Assembly: GCF_037975245.1 (NCBI RefSeq)
Contig: NC_092571.1
Coordinates: 21,687,917-21,751,916, forward strand
Direction: 5' to 3'
DNA length: 64,000 nt
From: Apostichopus japonicus
Lineage: Eukaryota > Echinodermata > Holothuroidea > Aspidochirotida > Stichopodidae
Numbering within the stretch: position 1 is the stretch's first letter; each line of letters starts with the position of its first letter. Shown piece after piece: positions 1 through 9,817 of this stretch. The position numbers were made by a program, and so were the translations under genes. The notes beneath the pieces were generated by a model. That model saw only the letters and a list, made by a program, of their open reading frames with translations. It searched no databases and was not told the DNA's origin.

Positions 1-35
1 TCGAACCCCGGGTGATGACGTCTTTTGCCGATCTT

Positions 36-66
36 TTACAGCAAGTGCCTACACTGGCAGCTGTAA
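36..66. other. Hairpin u36-66 (7 bp + 4 bp stem)
   Basis: TTACAGC (36-42) pairs perfectly with GCTGTAA (60-66); inside, TGCC (46-49) pairs with GGCA (56-59) around a 6-nt loop, with a 3-nt bulge AAG on the 5' side. The two main array haplotypes differ inside it: T55/C58 keeps the inner stem whole and makes CAGCTG, while G55/G58 introduces one G-G mismatch. The outer 7-bp stem is nearly invariant; exceptions are the CTG-to-AAG change near 36,028 and the TTTTAAAGC unit near 20,829. Because of the dyad, both strands carry TTACAG-like and GTAA-like ends that mimic splice sites. Confidence 0.6.
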
Positions 67-98
67 GTATTAGTTAATCCACCTAATATCTCAGTCCA

Positions 99-128
99 TA
101 CAGTGGCGCGATGGCTTGGCGCACTGTA
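99..128. other. Hairpin u99-128 (10-bp stem, one bulge)
   Basis: TACAGTG (99-105) pairs with CACTGTA (122-128), and CGC (107-109) with GCG (119-121), leaving G106 bulged and a 9-nt loop. The inner part coincides with the D-arm-like structure. The frequent GT variant at u123-124 replaces U-A and G-C with U-G and G-U wobbles, so RNA pairing is kept. The G126-to-C variant that dominates the right part of the array instead makes a C-C mismatch at the C101 pair. Stem-breaking changes such as C122A (near 35,759) and G121T (near 38,728) are seen in single units. Confidence 0.55.
104..114 (+). promoter_or_regulatory. A-box-like motif of Pol III type 2 promoter (one per unit)
   Basis: TGGCGCGATGG matches the tRNA A-box pattern TGGCNNAGTGG at 9 of 11 positions; the only departure is GA in place of AG. 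It sits in a hairpin shaped like a tRNA D-arm: GCGC (106-109) pairs with GCGC (119-122) around a 9-nt loop that holds the GG expected at tRNA positions 18-19. The next base (u123) is a purine in all major variants, as at tRNA position 26. The motif recurs in nearly every unit; C112 units and the insertion near 58,845 alter it. The distance to the B-box is 59 bp start to start, about 15 bp longer than in a standard tRNA. Whether Pol III uses it is unknown. Confidence 0.5.
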
Positions 129-150
129 CGAGCTGAAGATCGAGACTCTC

Positions 151-154
151 TTTT
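151..154 (+). terminator. Internal T4 tract between A-box and B-box
   Basis: A T4 run inside a pyrimidine-rich stretch lies between the A-box-like and B-box-like motifs in every unit. T4 is the shortest run that can end Pol III transcription in some animals, so it could cut short any transcript begun upstream of the A-box. Units with C-to-A at u151 (47,007 and 50,142) shorten it. Terminator use is inferred only. Confidence 0.2.
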
Positions 155-156
155 GC

Positions 157-178
157 ATCCGTGGTTCGAACCCCGGGT
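157..178. other. 22-bp imperfect dyad at unit junction, CENP-B-box-like
   Basis: The 11-bp arms match at 9 of 11 positions around a perfect 10-bp palindrome, GGTTCGAACC. On the plus strand TTCG (165-168) is followed after 5 bp by CGGG (174-177); on the minus strand TTCG is followed after 5 bp by CGGA. The mammalian CENP-B box has TTCG and CGGG separated by 7 bp with an A in the gap, so both halves are present but the spacing is 2 bp short. It could be a site for a pogo-family DNA-binding protein, or just the T-arm of a tRNA relic. The dyad recurs in essentially all units; the u6 C-to-G variant breaks the outer palindrome pair. Confidence 0.4.
163..173 (+). promoter_or_regulatory. B-box-like motif, exact Pol III consensus (one per unit)
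   Basis: GGTTCGAACCC fits the B-box consensus GGTTCGANNCC at every fixed position and would be the T-loop region of a tRNA. It spans the unit junction as numbered here and is kept in almost all units. The u6 C-to-G variant (for example 27,230-28,050 and 40,258-41,577) falls at a free N position, so the consensus survives. The u165 T-to-A variant in three units (17,985, 18,150, 19,800) breaks it. The flanking 5-bp T-stem pairs at only 3 of 5 positions and no 7-bp acceptor stem can be formed, so this is not a functional tRNA gene. It may be a relic of a tRNA-derived SINE. Confidence 0.55.
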
Positions 179-187
179 GATGACGTC

Positions 188-202
188 TTTTGCCGATCTT
201 TT
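188..202 (+). terminator. Paired T4 tracts downstream of B-box
   Basis: Two T4 runs (188-191 and 199-202 in this copy; u23-26 and u34-37 in general) lie 15-29 bp after the B-box, where a Pol III terminator would be expected. The second is reduced to T3 in two 164-bp units (32,175-32,502) and where CTTTCACAG occurs (48,871 and 51,841), and is lengthened to T6 at 54,150-54,155 and 56,130-56,135. They are short, so terminator activity is uncertain and would depend on the species. Confidence 0.25.
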
Positions 203-3200
203 ACAGCAAGTGCCTACACTGGCAGCTGTAAGTATTAGTTAATCCAGCTAATATCTCAGTCCATACAGTGGCGCGATGGCTTGGCGCGTTGTACGAGCTG
301 ATGATCGAGACTCTCTTTTGCATCCGTGGTTCGAACCCCGGGTGATGACGTCTTTTGCCGATCTTTTACAGCAAGTGCCTACACTGGCAGCTGTAAGTAT
401 TAGTTAATCCAGCTAATATCTCAGTCCATACAGTGGCGCGATGGCTTGGCGCACTGTACGAGCTGATGATCGAGACTCTCTTTTGCATCCGTGGTTCGAA
501 CCCCGGGTGATGACGTCTTTTGCCGATCTTTTACAGCAAGTGCCTACACGGGGAGCTGTAAGTATTAGTTAATCCAGCTAATATCTCAGTCCATACAGTG
601 GCGCGATGGCCTGGCGCGTTGTACGAGCTGATGATCGAGACTCTCTTTTGCATCCGTGGTTCGAACCCCGGGTGATGACGTCTTTTGCCGATCTTTTACA
701 GCAAGTGCCTACACGGGGAGCTGTAAGTATTAGTTAATCCAGCTAATATCTCAGTCCATACAGTGGCGCGATGGCTTGGCGCGTTGTACGAGCTGATGAT
801 CGAGACTCTCTTTTGCATCCGTGGTTCGAACCCCGGGTGATGACGTCTTTTGCCGATCTTTTACAGCAAGTGCCTACACGGGGAGCTGTAAGTATTAGTT
901 AATCCAGCTAATATCTCAGTCCATACAGTGGCGCGATGGCTTGGCGCACTGTACGAGCTGATGATCGAGACTCTCTTTTGCATCCGTGGTTCGAACCCCG
1001 GGTGATGACGTCTTTTGCCGATCTTTTACAGCAAGTGCCTACACTGGCAGCTGTAAGTATTAGTTAATCCAGCTAATATCTCAGTCCATACAGTGGCGCG
1101 ATGGCTTGGCGCGTTGTACGAGCTGATGATCGAGACTCTCTTTTGCATCCGTGGTTCGAACCCCGGGTGATGACGTCTTTTGCCGATCTTTTACAGCAAG
1201 TGCCTACACGGGGAGCTGTAAGTATTAGTTAATCCACCTAATATCTCAGTCCATACAGTGGCGCGATGGCTTGGCGCGTTGTACGAGCTGATGATCGAGA
1301 CTCTCTTTTGCATCCGTGGTTCGAACCCCGGGTGATGACGTCTTTTGCCGATCTTTTACAGCAAGTGCCTACACGGGGAGCTGTAAGTATTAGTTAATCC
1401 ACCTAATATCTCAGTCCATACAGTGGCGCGATGGCTTGGCGCACTGTACGAGCTGATGATCGAGACTCTCTTTTGCATCCGTGGTTCGAACCCCGGGTGA
1501 TGACGTCTTTTGCCGATCTTTTACAGCAAGTGCCTACACTGGCAGCTGTAAGTATTAGTTAATCCACCTAATATCTCAGTCCATACAGTGGCGCGATGGC
1601 TTGGCGCGCTGTACGAGCTGATGATCGAGACTCTCTTTTGCATCCGTGGTTCGAACCCCGGGTGATGACGTCTTTTGCCGATCTTTTACAGCAAGTGCCT
1701 ACACGGGGAGCTGTAAGTATTAGTTAATCCAGCTAATATCTCAGTCCATACAGTGGCGCGACGGCTTGGCGCGTTGTACGAGCTGATGATCGAGACTCTC
1801 TTTTGCATCCGTGGTTCGAACCCCGGGTGATGACGTCTTTTGCCGATCTTTTACAGCAAGTGCCTACACGGGGAGCTGTAAGTATTAGTTAATCCAGCTA
1901 ATATCTCAGTCCATACAGTGGCGCGATGGCTTGGCGCACTGTACGAGCTAATGATCGAGACTCTCTTTTGCATCCGTGGTTCGAACCCCGGGTGATGACG
2001 TCTTTTGCCGATCTTTTACAGCAAGTGCCTACACGGGGAGCTGTAAGTATTAGTTAATCCAGCTAATATCTCAGTCCATACAGTGGCGCGATGGCTTGGC
2101 GCACTGTACGAGCTGATGATCGAGACTCTCTTTTGCATCCGTGGTTCGAACCCCGGGTGATGACGTCTTTTGCCGATCTTTTACAGCAAGTGCCTACACG
2201 GGGAGCTGTAAGTATTAGTTAATCCAGCTAATATCTCAGTCCATACAGTGGCGCGATGGCTTGGCGCGTTGTACGAGCTGATGATCGAGACTCTCTTTTG
2301 CATCCGTGGTTCGAACCCCGGGTGATGACGTCTTTTGCCGATCTTTTACAGCAAGTGCCTACACTGGCAGCTGTAAGTATTAGTTAATCCAGCTAATATC
2401 TCAGTCCATACAGTGGCGCGATGGCTTGGCGCGTTGTACGAGCTGATGATCGAGACTCTCTTTTGCATCCGTGGTTCGAACCCCGGGTGATGACGTCTTT
2501 TGCCGATCTTTTACAGCAAGTGCCTACAAGGGGAGCTGTAAGTATTAGTTAATCCACCTAATATCTCAGTCCATACAGTGGCGCGATGGCTCGGCGCACT
2601 GTACGAGCTGATGATCGAGACTCTCTTTTGCATCCGTGGTTCGAACCCCGGGTGATGACGTCTTTTGCCGATCTTTTACAGCAAGTGCCTACAAGGGGAG
2701 CTGTAAGTATTAGTTAATCCACCTAATATCTCAGTCCATACAGTGGCGCGATGGCTCGGCGCACTGTACGAGCTGATGATCGAGACTCTCTTTTGCATCC
2801 GTGGTTCGAACCCCGGGTGATGACGTCTTTTGCCGATCTTTTACAGCAAGTGCCTACACGGGGAGCTGTAAGTATTAGTTAATCCACCTAATATCTCAGT
2901 CCATACAGTGGCGCGATGGCTTGGCGCGTTGTACGAGCTGATGATCGAGACTCTCTTTTGCATCCGTGGTTCGAACCCCGGGTGATGACGTCTTTTGCCG
3001 ATCTTTTACAGCAAGTGCCTACACGGGGAGCTGTAAGTATTAGTTAATCCACCTAATATCTCAGTCCATACAGTGGCGCGATGGCTTGGCGCGTTGTACG
3101 AGCTGATGATCGAGACTCTCTTTTGCATCCGTGGTTCGAACCCCGGGTGATGACGTCTTTTGCCGATCTTTTACAGCAAGTGCCTACACTGGCAGCTGTA

Positions 3201-6200
3201 AGTATTAGTTAATCCAGCTAATATCTCAGTCCATACAGTGGCGCGATGGCTTGGCGCACTGTACGAGCTGATGATCGAGACTCTCTTTTGCATCCGTGGT
3301 TCGAACCCCGGGTGATGACGTCTTTTGCCGATCTTTTACAGCAAGTGCCTACACTGGCAGCTGTAAGTATTAGTTAATCCAGCTAATATCTCAGTCCATA
3401 CAGTGGCGCGATGGCTTGGCGCGTTGTACGAGCTGATGATCGAGACTCTCTTTTGCATCCGTGGTTCGAACCCCGGGTGATGACGTCTTTTGCCGATCTT
3501 TTACAGCAAGTGCCTACACGGGGAGCTGTAAGTATTAGTTAATCCAGCTAATATCTCAGTCCATACAGTGGCGCGATGGCTCGGCGCGTTGTACGAGCTG
3601 ATGATCGAGACTCTCTTTTGCATCCGTGGTTCGAACCCCGGGTGATGACGTCTTTTGCCGATCTTTTACAGCAAGTGCCTACACGGGGAGCTGTAAGTAT
3701 TAGTTAATCCACCTAATATCTCAGTCCATATAATGGCGCGATGGCTCGGCGCGTTGTACGAGCTGATGATCGAGACTCTCTTTTGCATCCGTGGTTCGAA
3801 CCCCGGGTGATGACGTCTTTTGCCGATCTTTTACAGCAAGTGCCTACACGGGGAGCTGTAAGTATTAGTTAATCCACCTAATATCTCAGTCCATACAGTG
3901 GCGCGATGGCTTGGCGCGTTGTACGAGCTGATGATCGAGACTCTCTTTTGCATCCGTGGTTCGAACCCCGGGTGATGACGTCTTTTGCCGATCTTTTACA
4001 GCAAGTGCCTACACGGGGAGCTGTAAGTATTAGTTAATCCACCTAATATCTCAGTCCATACAGTGGCGCGATGGCTTGGCGCGTTGTACGAGCTGATGAT
4101 CGAGACTCTCTTTTGCATCCGTGGTTCGAACCCCGGGTGATGACGTCTTTTGCCGATCTTTTACAGCAAGTGCCTACACTGGCAGCTGTAAGTATTAGTT
4201 AATCCAGCTAATATCTCAGTCCATACAGTGGCGCGATGGCTTGGCGCACTGTACGAGCTGATGATCGAGACTCTCTTTTGCATCCGTGGTTCGAACCCCG
4301 GGTGATGACGTCTTTTGCCGATCTTTTACAGCAAGTGCCTACACTGGCAGCTGTAAGTATTAGTTAATCCAGCTAATATCTCAGTCCATACAGTGGCGCG
4401 ATGGCTTGGCGCGTTGTACGAGCTGATGATCGAGACTCTCTTTTGCATCCGTGGTTCGAACCCCGGGTGATGACGTCTTTTGCCGATCTTTTACAGCAAG
4501 TGCCTACACGGGGAGCTGTAAGTATTAGTTAATCCAGCTAATATCTCAGTCCATACAGTGGCGCGATGGCTTGGCGCGTTGTACGAGCTGATGATCGAGA
4601 CTCTCTTTTGCATCCGTGGTTCGAACCCCGGGTGATGACGTCTTTTGCCGATCTTTTACAGCAAGTGCCTACACGGGGAGCTGTAAGTATTAGTTAATCC
4701 AGCTAATATCTCAGTCCATACAGTGGCGCGATGGCTTGGCGCGTTGTACGAGCTGATGATCGAGACTCTCTTTTGCATCCGTGGTTCGAACCCCGGGTGA
4801 TGACGTCTTTTGCCGATCTTTTACAGCAAGTGCCTACACGGGGAGCTGTAAGTATTAGTTAATCCACCTAATATCTCAGTCCATACAGTGGCGCGACGGC
4901 TTGGCGCGTTGTACGAGCTGATGATCGAGACTCTCTTTTGCATCCGTGGTTCGAACCCCGGGTGATGACGTCTTTTGCCGATCTTTTACAGCAAGTGCCT
5001 ACACGGGGAGCTGTAAGTATTAGTTAATCCAGCTAATATCTCAGTCCATACAGTGGCGCGATGGCTTGGCGCACTGTACGAGCTGATGATCGAGACTCTC
5101 TTTTGCATCCGTGGTTCGAACCCCGGGTGATGACGTCTTTTGCCGATCTTTTACAGCAAGTGCCTACACGGGGAGCTGTAAGTATTAGTTAATCCAGCTA
5201 ATATCTCAGTCCATACAGTGGCGCGATGGCTTGGCGCACTGTACGAGCTGATGATCGAGACTCTCTTTTGCATCCGTGGTTCGAACCCCGGGTGATGACG
5301 TCTTTTGCCGATCTTTTACAGCAAGTGCCTACACTGGCAGCTGTAAGTATTAGTTAATCCAGCTAATATCTCAGTCCATACAGTGGCGCGATGGCTTGGC
5401 GCACTGTACGAGCTGATGATCGAGACTCTCTTTTGCATCCGTGGTTCGAACCCCGGGTGATGACGTCTTTTGCCGATCTTTTACAGCAAGTGCCTACACG
5501 GGGAGCTGTAAGTATTAGTTAATCCAGCTAATATCTCAGTCCATACAGTGGCGCGACGGCTTGGCGCGTTGTACGAGCTGATGATCGAGACTCTCTTTTG
5601 CATCCGTGGTTCGAACCCCGGGTGATGACGTCTTTTGCCGATCTTTTACAGCAAGTGCCTACACTGGCAGCTGTAAGTATTAGTTAATCCAGCTAATATC
5701 TCAGTCCATACAGTGGCGCGATGGCTTGGCGCGTTGTACGAGCTGATGATCGAGACTCTCTTTTGCATCCGTGGTTCGAACCCCGGGTGATGACGTCTTT
5801 CGCCGATCTTTTACAGCAAGTGCCTACACGGGGAGCTGTAAGTATTAGTTAATCCACCTAATATCTCAGTCCATACAGTGGCGCGATGGCTCGGCGCACT
5901 GTACGAGCTGATGATCGAGACTCTCTTTTGCATCCGTGGTTCGAACCCCGGGTGATGACGTCTTTTGCCGATCTTTTACAGCAAGTGCCTACACGGGGAG
6001 CTGTAAGTATTAGTTAATCCACCTAATATCTCAGTCCATATAATGGCGCGATGGCTCGGCGCGTTGTACGAGCTGATGATCGAGACTCTCTTTTGCATCC
6101 GTGGTTCGAACCCCGGGTGATGACGTCTTTTGCCGATCTTTTACAGCAAGTGCCTACACGGGGAGCTGTAAGTATTAGTTAATCCAGCTAATATCTCAGT

Positions 6201-8497
6201 CCATACAGTGGCGCGATGGCTTGGCGCGTTGTACGAGCTGATGATCGAGACTCTCTTTTGCATCCGTGGTTCGAACCCCGGGTGATGACGTCTTTTGCCG
6301 ATCTTTTACAGCAAGTGCCTACACGGGGAGCTGTAAGTATTAGTTAATCCAGCTAATATCTCAGTCCATACAGTGGCGCGATGGCTTGGCGCGTTGTACG
6401 AGCTGATGATCGAGACTCTCTTTTGCATCCGTGGTTCGAACCCCGGGTGATGACGTCTTTTGCCGATCTTTTACAGCAAGTGCCTACACTGGCAGCTGTA
6501 AGTATTAGTTAATCCACCTAATATCTCAGTCCATACAGTGGCGCGATGGCTCGGCGCACTGTACGAGCTGATGATCGAGACTCTCTTTTGCATCCGTGGT
6601 TCGAACCCCGGGTGATGACGTCTTTTGCCGATCTTTTACAGCAAGTGCCTACACGGGGAGCTGTAAGTATTAGTTAATCCACCTAATATCTCAGTCCATA
6701 TAATGGCGCGATGGCTCGGCGCGCTGTACGAGCTGATGATCGAGACTCTCTTTTGCATCCGTGGTTCGAACCCCGGGTGATGACGTCTTTTGCCGATCTT
6801 TTACAGCAAGTGCCTACACTGGCAGCTGTAAGTATTAGTTAATCCAACTAATATCTCAGTCCATACAGTGGCGCGATGGCTTGGCGCGCTGTACGAGCTG
6901 ATGATCGAGACTCTCTTTTGCATCCGTGGTTCGAACCCCGGGTGATGACGTCTTTTGCCGATCTTTTACAGCAAGTGCCTACACGGGGAGCTGTAAGTAT
7001 TAGTTAATCCACCTAATATCTCAGTCCATACAGTGGCGCGATGGCTTGGCGCGCTGTACGAGCTGATGATCGAGACTCTCTTTTGCATCCGTGGTTCGAA
7101 CCCCGGGTGATGACTTCTTTTGCCGATCTTTTACAGCAAGTGCCTACACTGGCAGCTGTAAGTATTAGTTAATCCAGCTAATATCTCAGTCCATACAGTG
7201 GCGCGATGGCTTGGCGCGTTGTACGAGCTGATGATCGAGACTCTCTTTTGCATCCGTGGTTCGAACCCCGGGTGATGACGTCTTTTGCCGATCTTTTACA
7301 GCAAGTGCCTACACGGGGAGCTGTAAGTATTAGTTAATCCAGCTAATATCTCAGTCCATACAGTGGCGCGATGGCTTGGCGCACTGTACGAGCTGATGAT
7401 CGAGACTCTCTTTTGCATCCGTGGTTCGAACCCCGGGTGATGACGTCTTTTGCCGATCTTTTACAGCAAGTGCCTACACGGGGAGCTGTAAGTATTAGTT
7501 AATCCAACTAATATCTCAGTCCATACAGTGGCGCGATGGCTTGGCGCACTGTACGAGCTGATGATCGAGACTCTCTTTTGCATCCGTGGTTCGAACCCCG
7601 GGTGATGACGTCTTTTGCCGATCTTTTACAGCAAGTGCCTACACGGGGAGCTGTAAGTATTAGTTAATCCAGCTAATATCTCAGTCCATACAGTGGCGCG
7701 ATGGCTTGGCGCACTGTACGAGCTGATGATCGAGACTCTCTTTTGCATCCGTGGTTCGAACCCCGGGTGATGACGTCTTTTGCCGATCTTTTACAGCAAG
7801 TGCCTACACGGGGAGCTGTAAGTATTAGTTAATCCAGCTAATATCTCAGTCCATACAGTGGCGCGATGGCTTGGCGCGTTGTACGAGCTGATGATCGAGA
7901 CTCTCTTTTGCATCCGTGGTTCGAACCCCGGGTGATGACGTCTTTTGCCGATCTTTTACAGCAAGTGCCTACACGGGGAGCTGTAAGTATTAGTTAATCC
8001 ACCTAATATCTCAGTCCATACAGTGGCGCGATGGCTTGGCGCGTTGTACGAGCTGATGATCGAGACTCTCTTTTGCATCCGTGGTTCGAACCCCGGGTGA
8101 TGACGTCTTTTGCCGATCTTTTACAGCAAGTGCCTACACTGGCAGCTGTAAGTATTAGTTAATCCACCTAATATCTCAGTCCATACAGTGGCGCGATGGC
8201 TTGGCGCGTTGTACGAGCTGATGATCGAGACTCTCTTTTGCATCCGTGGTTCGAACCCCGGGTGATGACGTCTTTTGCCGATCTTTTACAGCAAGTGCCT
8301 ACACTGGCAGCTGTAAGTATTAGTTAATCCACCTAATATCTCAGTCCATACAGTGGCGCGATGGCTTGGCGCGTTGTACGAGCTGATGATCGAGACTCTC
8401 TTTTGCATCCGTGGTTCGAACCCCGGGTGATGACGTCTTTTGCCGATCTTTTACAGCAAGTGCCTACACGGGGAGCTGTAAGTATTAGTTAATCCAG

Positions 8498-9651
8498 CTA
8501 ATATCTCAGTCCATACAGTGGCGCGATGGCTTGGCGCGTTGTACGAGCTGATGATCGAGACTCTCTTTTGCATCCGTGGTTCGAACCCCGGGTGATGACG
8601 TCTTTTGCCGATCTTTTACAGCAAGTGCCTACACTGGCAGCTGTAAGTATTAGTTAATCCACCTAATATCTCAGTCCATACAGTGGCGCGATGGCTTGGC
8701 GCGTTGTACGAGCTGATGATCGAGACTCTCTTTTGCATCCGTGGTTCGAACCCCGGGTGATGACGTCTTTTGCCGATCTTTTACAGCAAGTGCCTACACG
8801 GGGAGCTGTAAGTATTAGTTAATCCAGCTAATATCTCAGTCCATACAGTGGCGCGATGGCTTGGCGCGTTGTACGAGCTGATGATCGAGACTCTCTTTTG
8901 CATCCGTGGTTCGAACCCCGGGTGATGACGTCTTTTGCCGATCTTTTACAGCAAGTGCCTACACGGGGAGCTGTAAGTATTAGTTAATCCAGCTAATATC
9001 TCAGTCCACACAGTGGCGCGATGGCTTGGCGCGTTGTACGAGCTGATGATCGAGACTCTCTTTTGCATCCGTGGTTCGAACCCCGGGTGATGACGTCTTT
9101 TGCCGATCTTTTACAGCAAGTGCCTACACGTGGAGCTGTAAGTATTAGTTAATCCAGCTAATATCTCAGTCCATACAGTGGCGCGAGGGCTTGGCGCGTT
9201 GTACGAGCTGATGATCGAGACTCTCTTTTGCATCCGTGGTTCGAACCCCGGGTGATGACGTCTTTTGCCGATCTTTTACAGCAAGTGCCTACACGGGGAG
9301 CTGTAAGTATTAGTTAATCCACCTAATATCTCAGTCCATACAGTGGCGCGATGGCTTGGCGCGTTGTACGAGCTGATGATCGAGACTCTCTTTTGCATCC
9401 GTGGTTCGAACCCCGGGTGATGACGTCTTTTGCCGATCTTTTACAGCAAGTGCCTACACGGGGAGCTGTAAGTATTAGTTAATCCACCTAATATCTCAGT
9501 CCATACAGTGGCGCGATGGCTTGGCGCACTGTACGAGCTGATGATCGAGACTCTCTTTTGCATCCGTGGTTCGAACCCCGGGTGATGACGTCTTTTGCCG
9601 ATCTTTTACAGCAAGTGCCTACACGGGGAGCTGTAAGTATTAGTTAATCCA
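8498..9651. repeat. Segment of an 8-unit duplication, copy 1
   Basis: This 1,154-bp tract matches 9,818-10,971 with no difference that I found, at an offset of 1,320 bp (8 units). Diagnostic rare variants shared by both copies are CACACAG for CATACAG (9,009 and 10,329), ACACGTGG (9,131 and 10,451) and GAGGGC for GATGGC (9,187 and 10,507). The nearest mismatches are at 8,497/9,817 (G versus C at u82) and 9,652/10,972 (C versus G at u82). Perfect identity including private variants implies a recent event. Confidence 0.85.
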
Positions 9652-9817
9652 CCTAATATCTCAGTCCATACAGTGGCGCGATGGCTTGGCGCGTTGTACG
9701 AGCTGATGATCGAGACTCTCTTTTGCATCCGTGGTTCGAACCCCGGGTGATGACGTCTTTTGCCGATCTTTTACAGCAAGTGCCTACACTGGCAGCTGTA
9801 AGTATTAGTTAATCCAC

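Larger units (their letters stand above)
1..165. repeat. Reference unit used for numbering (u1-u165)
   Basis: This first unit sets the u-coordinates used in other entries. In order it holds: the second half of a GGTTCGAACC palindrome and a CCCGGG (u1-12); TGATGACGTC (u13-22); T4 tracts at u23-26 and u34-37; a hairpin at u36-66; an AT-rich stretch with ATTAGTTAAT (u69-78); a second hairpin at u99-128 containing an A-box-like motif; GATGATCGAGA (u135-145, altered in this copy); a pyrimidine run with T4 (u147-154); and the left half of the B-box dyad (u157-165). This copy is of the T55/C58, C82, A123-C124, G126 type and carries a private T137A change. The numbering start is arbitrary; the true amplification unit could begin anywhere. 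Confidence 0.95.
1..8497. repeat. Left mosaic domain of mixed unit types
   Basis: Units 0-50 mix both u55/u58 haplotypes, C82 and G82, and AC, GT or GC at u123-124, with no constant order. Rare types include ACAAGG at u52-57 in two adjacent units (2,476-2,805), C117 units, C112 units (1,651; 4,786; 5,446) and three units with TATAATGG at u99-106 (3,631; 5,941; 6,601). A82 occurs at 6,766 and 7,426. Units at 2,806-3,465 show the same series of types as those at 3,796-4,455, a 990-bp (6-unit) step. No other feature is seen in this stretch. Confidence 0.85.

Noticed and set aside
16-22. CRE-like TGACGTC and homeodomain-like ATTAGTTAAT (u69-78) as regulatory sites
   Set aside because: Matches this short are common by chance and nothing in the context supports a role.
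36-120. Spliced-leader or U-snRNA gene repeat, suggested by GTAAGTAT
   Set aside because: No convincing Sm site (AATTTTTGG type) follows the donor-like site and the sequence matches no leader I know.
12-139. C/D box snoRNA (GTGATGA at u12-18 as C box, CTGA at u133-136 as D box)
   Set aside because: The boxes are 121 bp apart and the flanks cannot form a terminal stem. These short motifs are expected by chance.
104-178. Functional tRNA gene array
   Set aside because: The D-arm and B-box look tRNA-like, but there is no acceptor stem, no anticodon stem, only 3 of 5 T-stem pairs and about 15 extra bases.
111-242. A 43-codon ORF from ATG at u111 to TAA at u75 of the next unit, present in most units
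   Set aside because: It is short and has no recognisable product. The major polymorphisms inside it (u55, u58, u123-124, u126) mostly change the amino acid, and C112 removes the start codon in several units. There is no sign of coding constraint.
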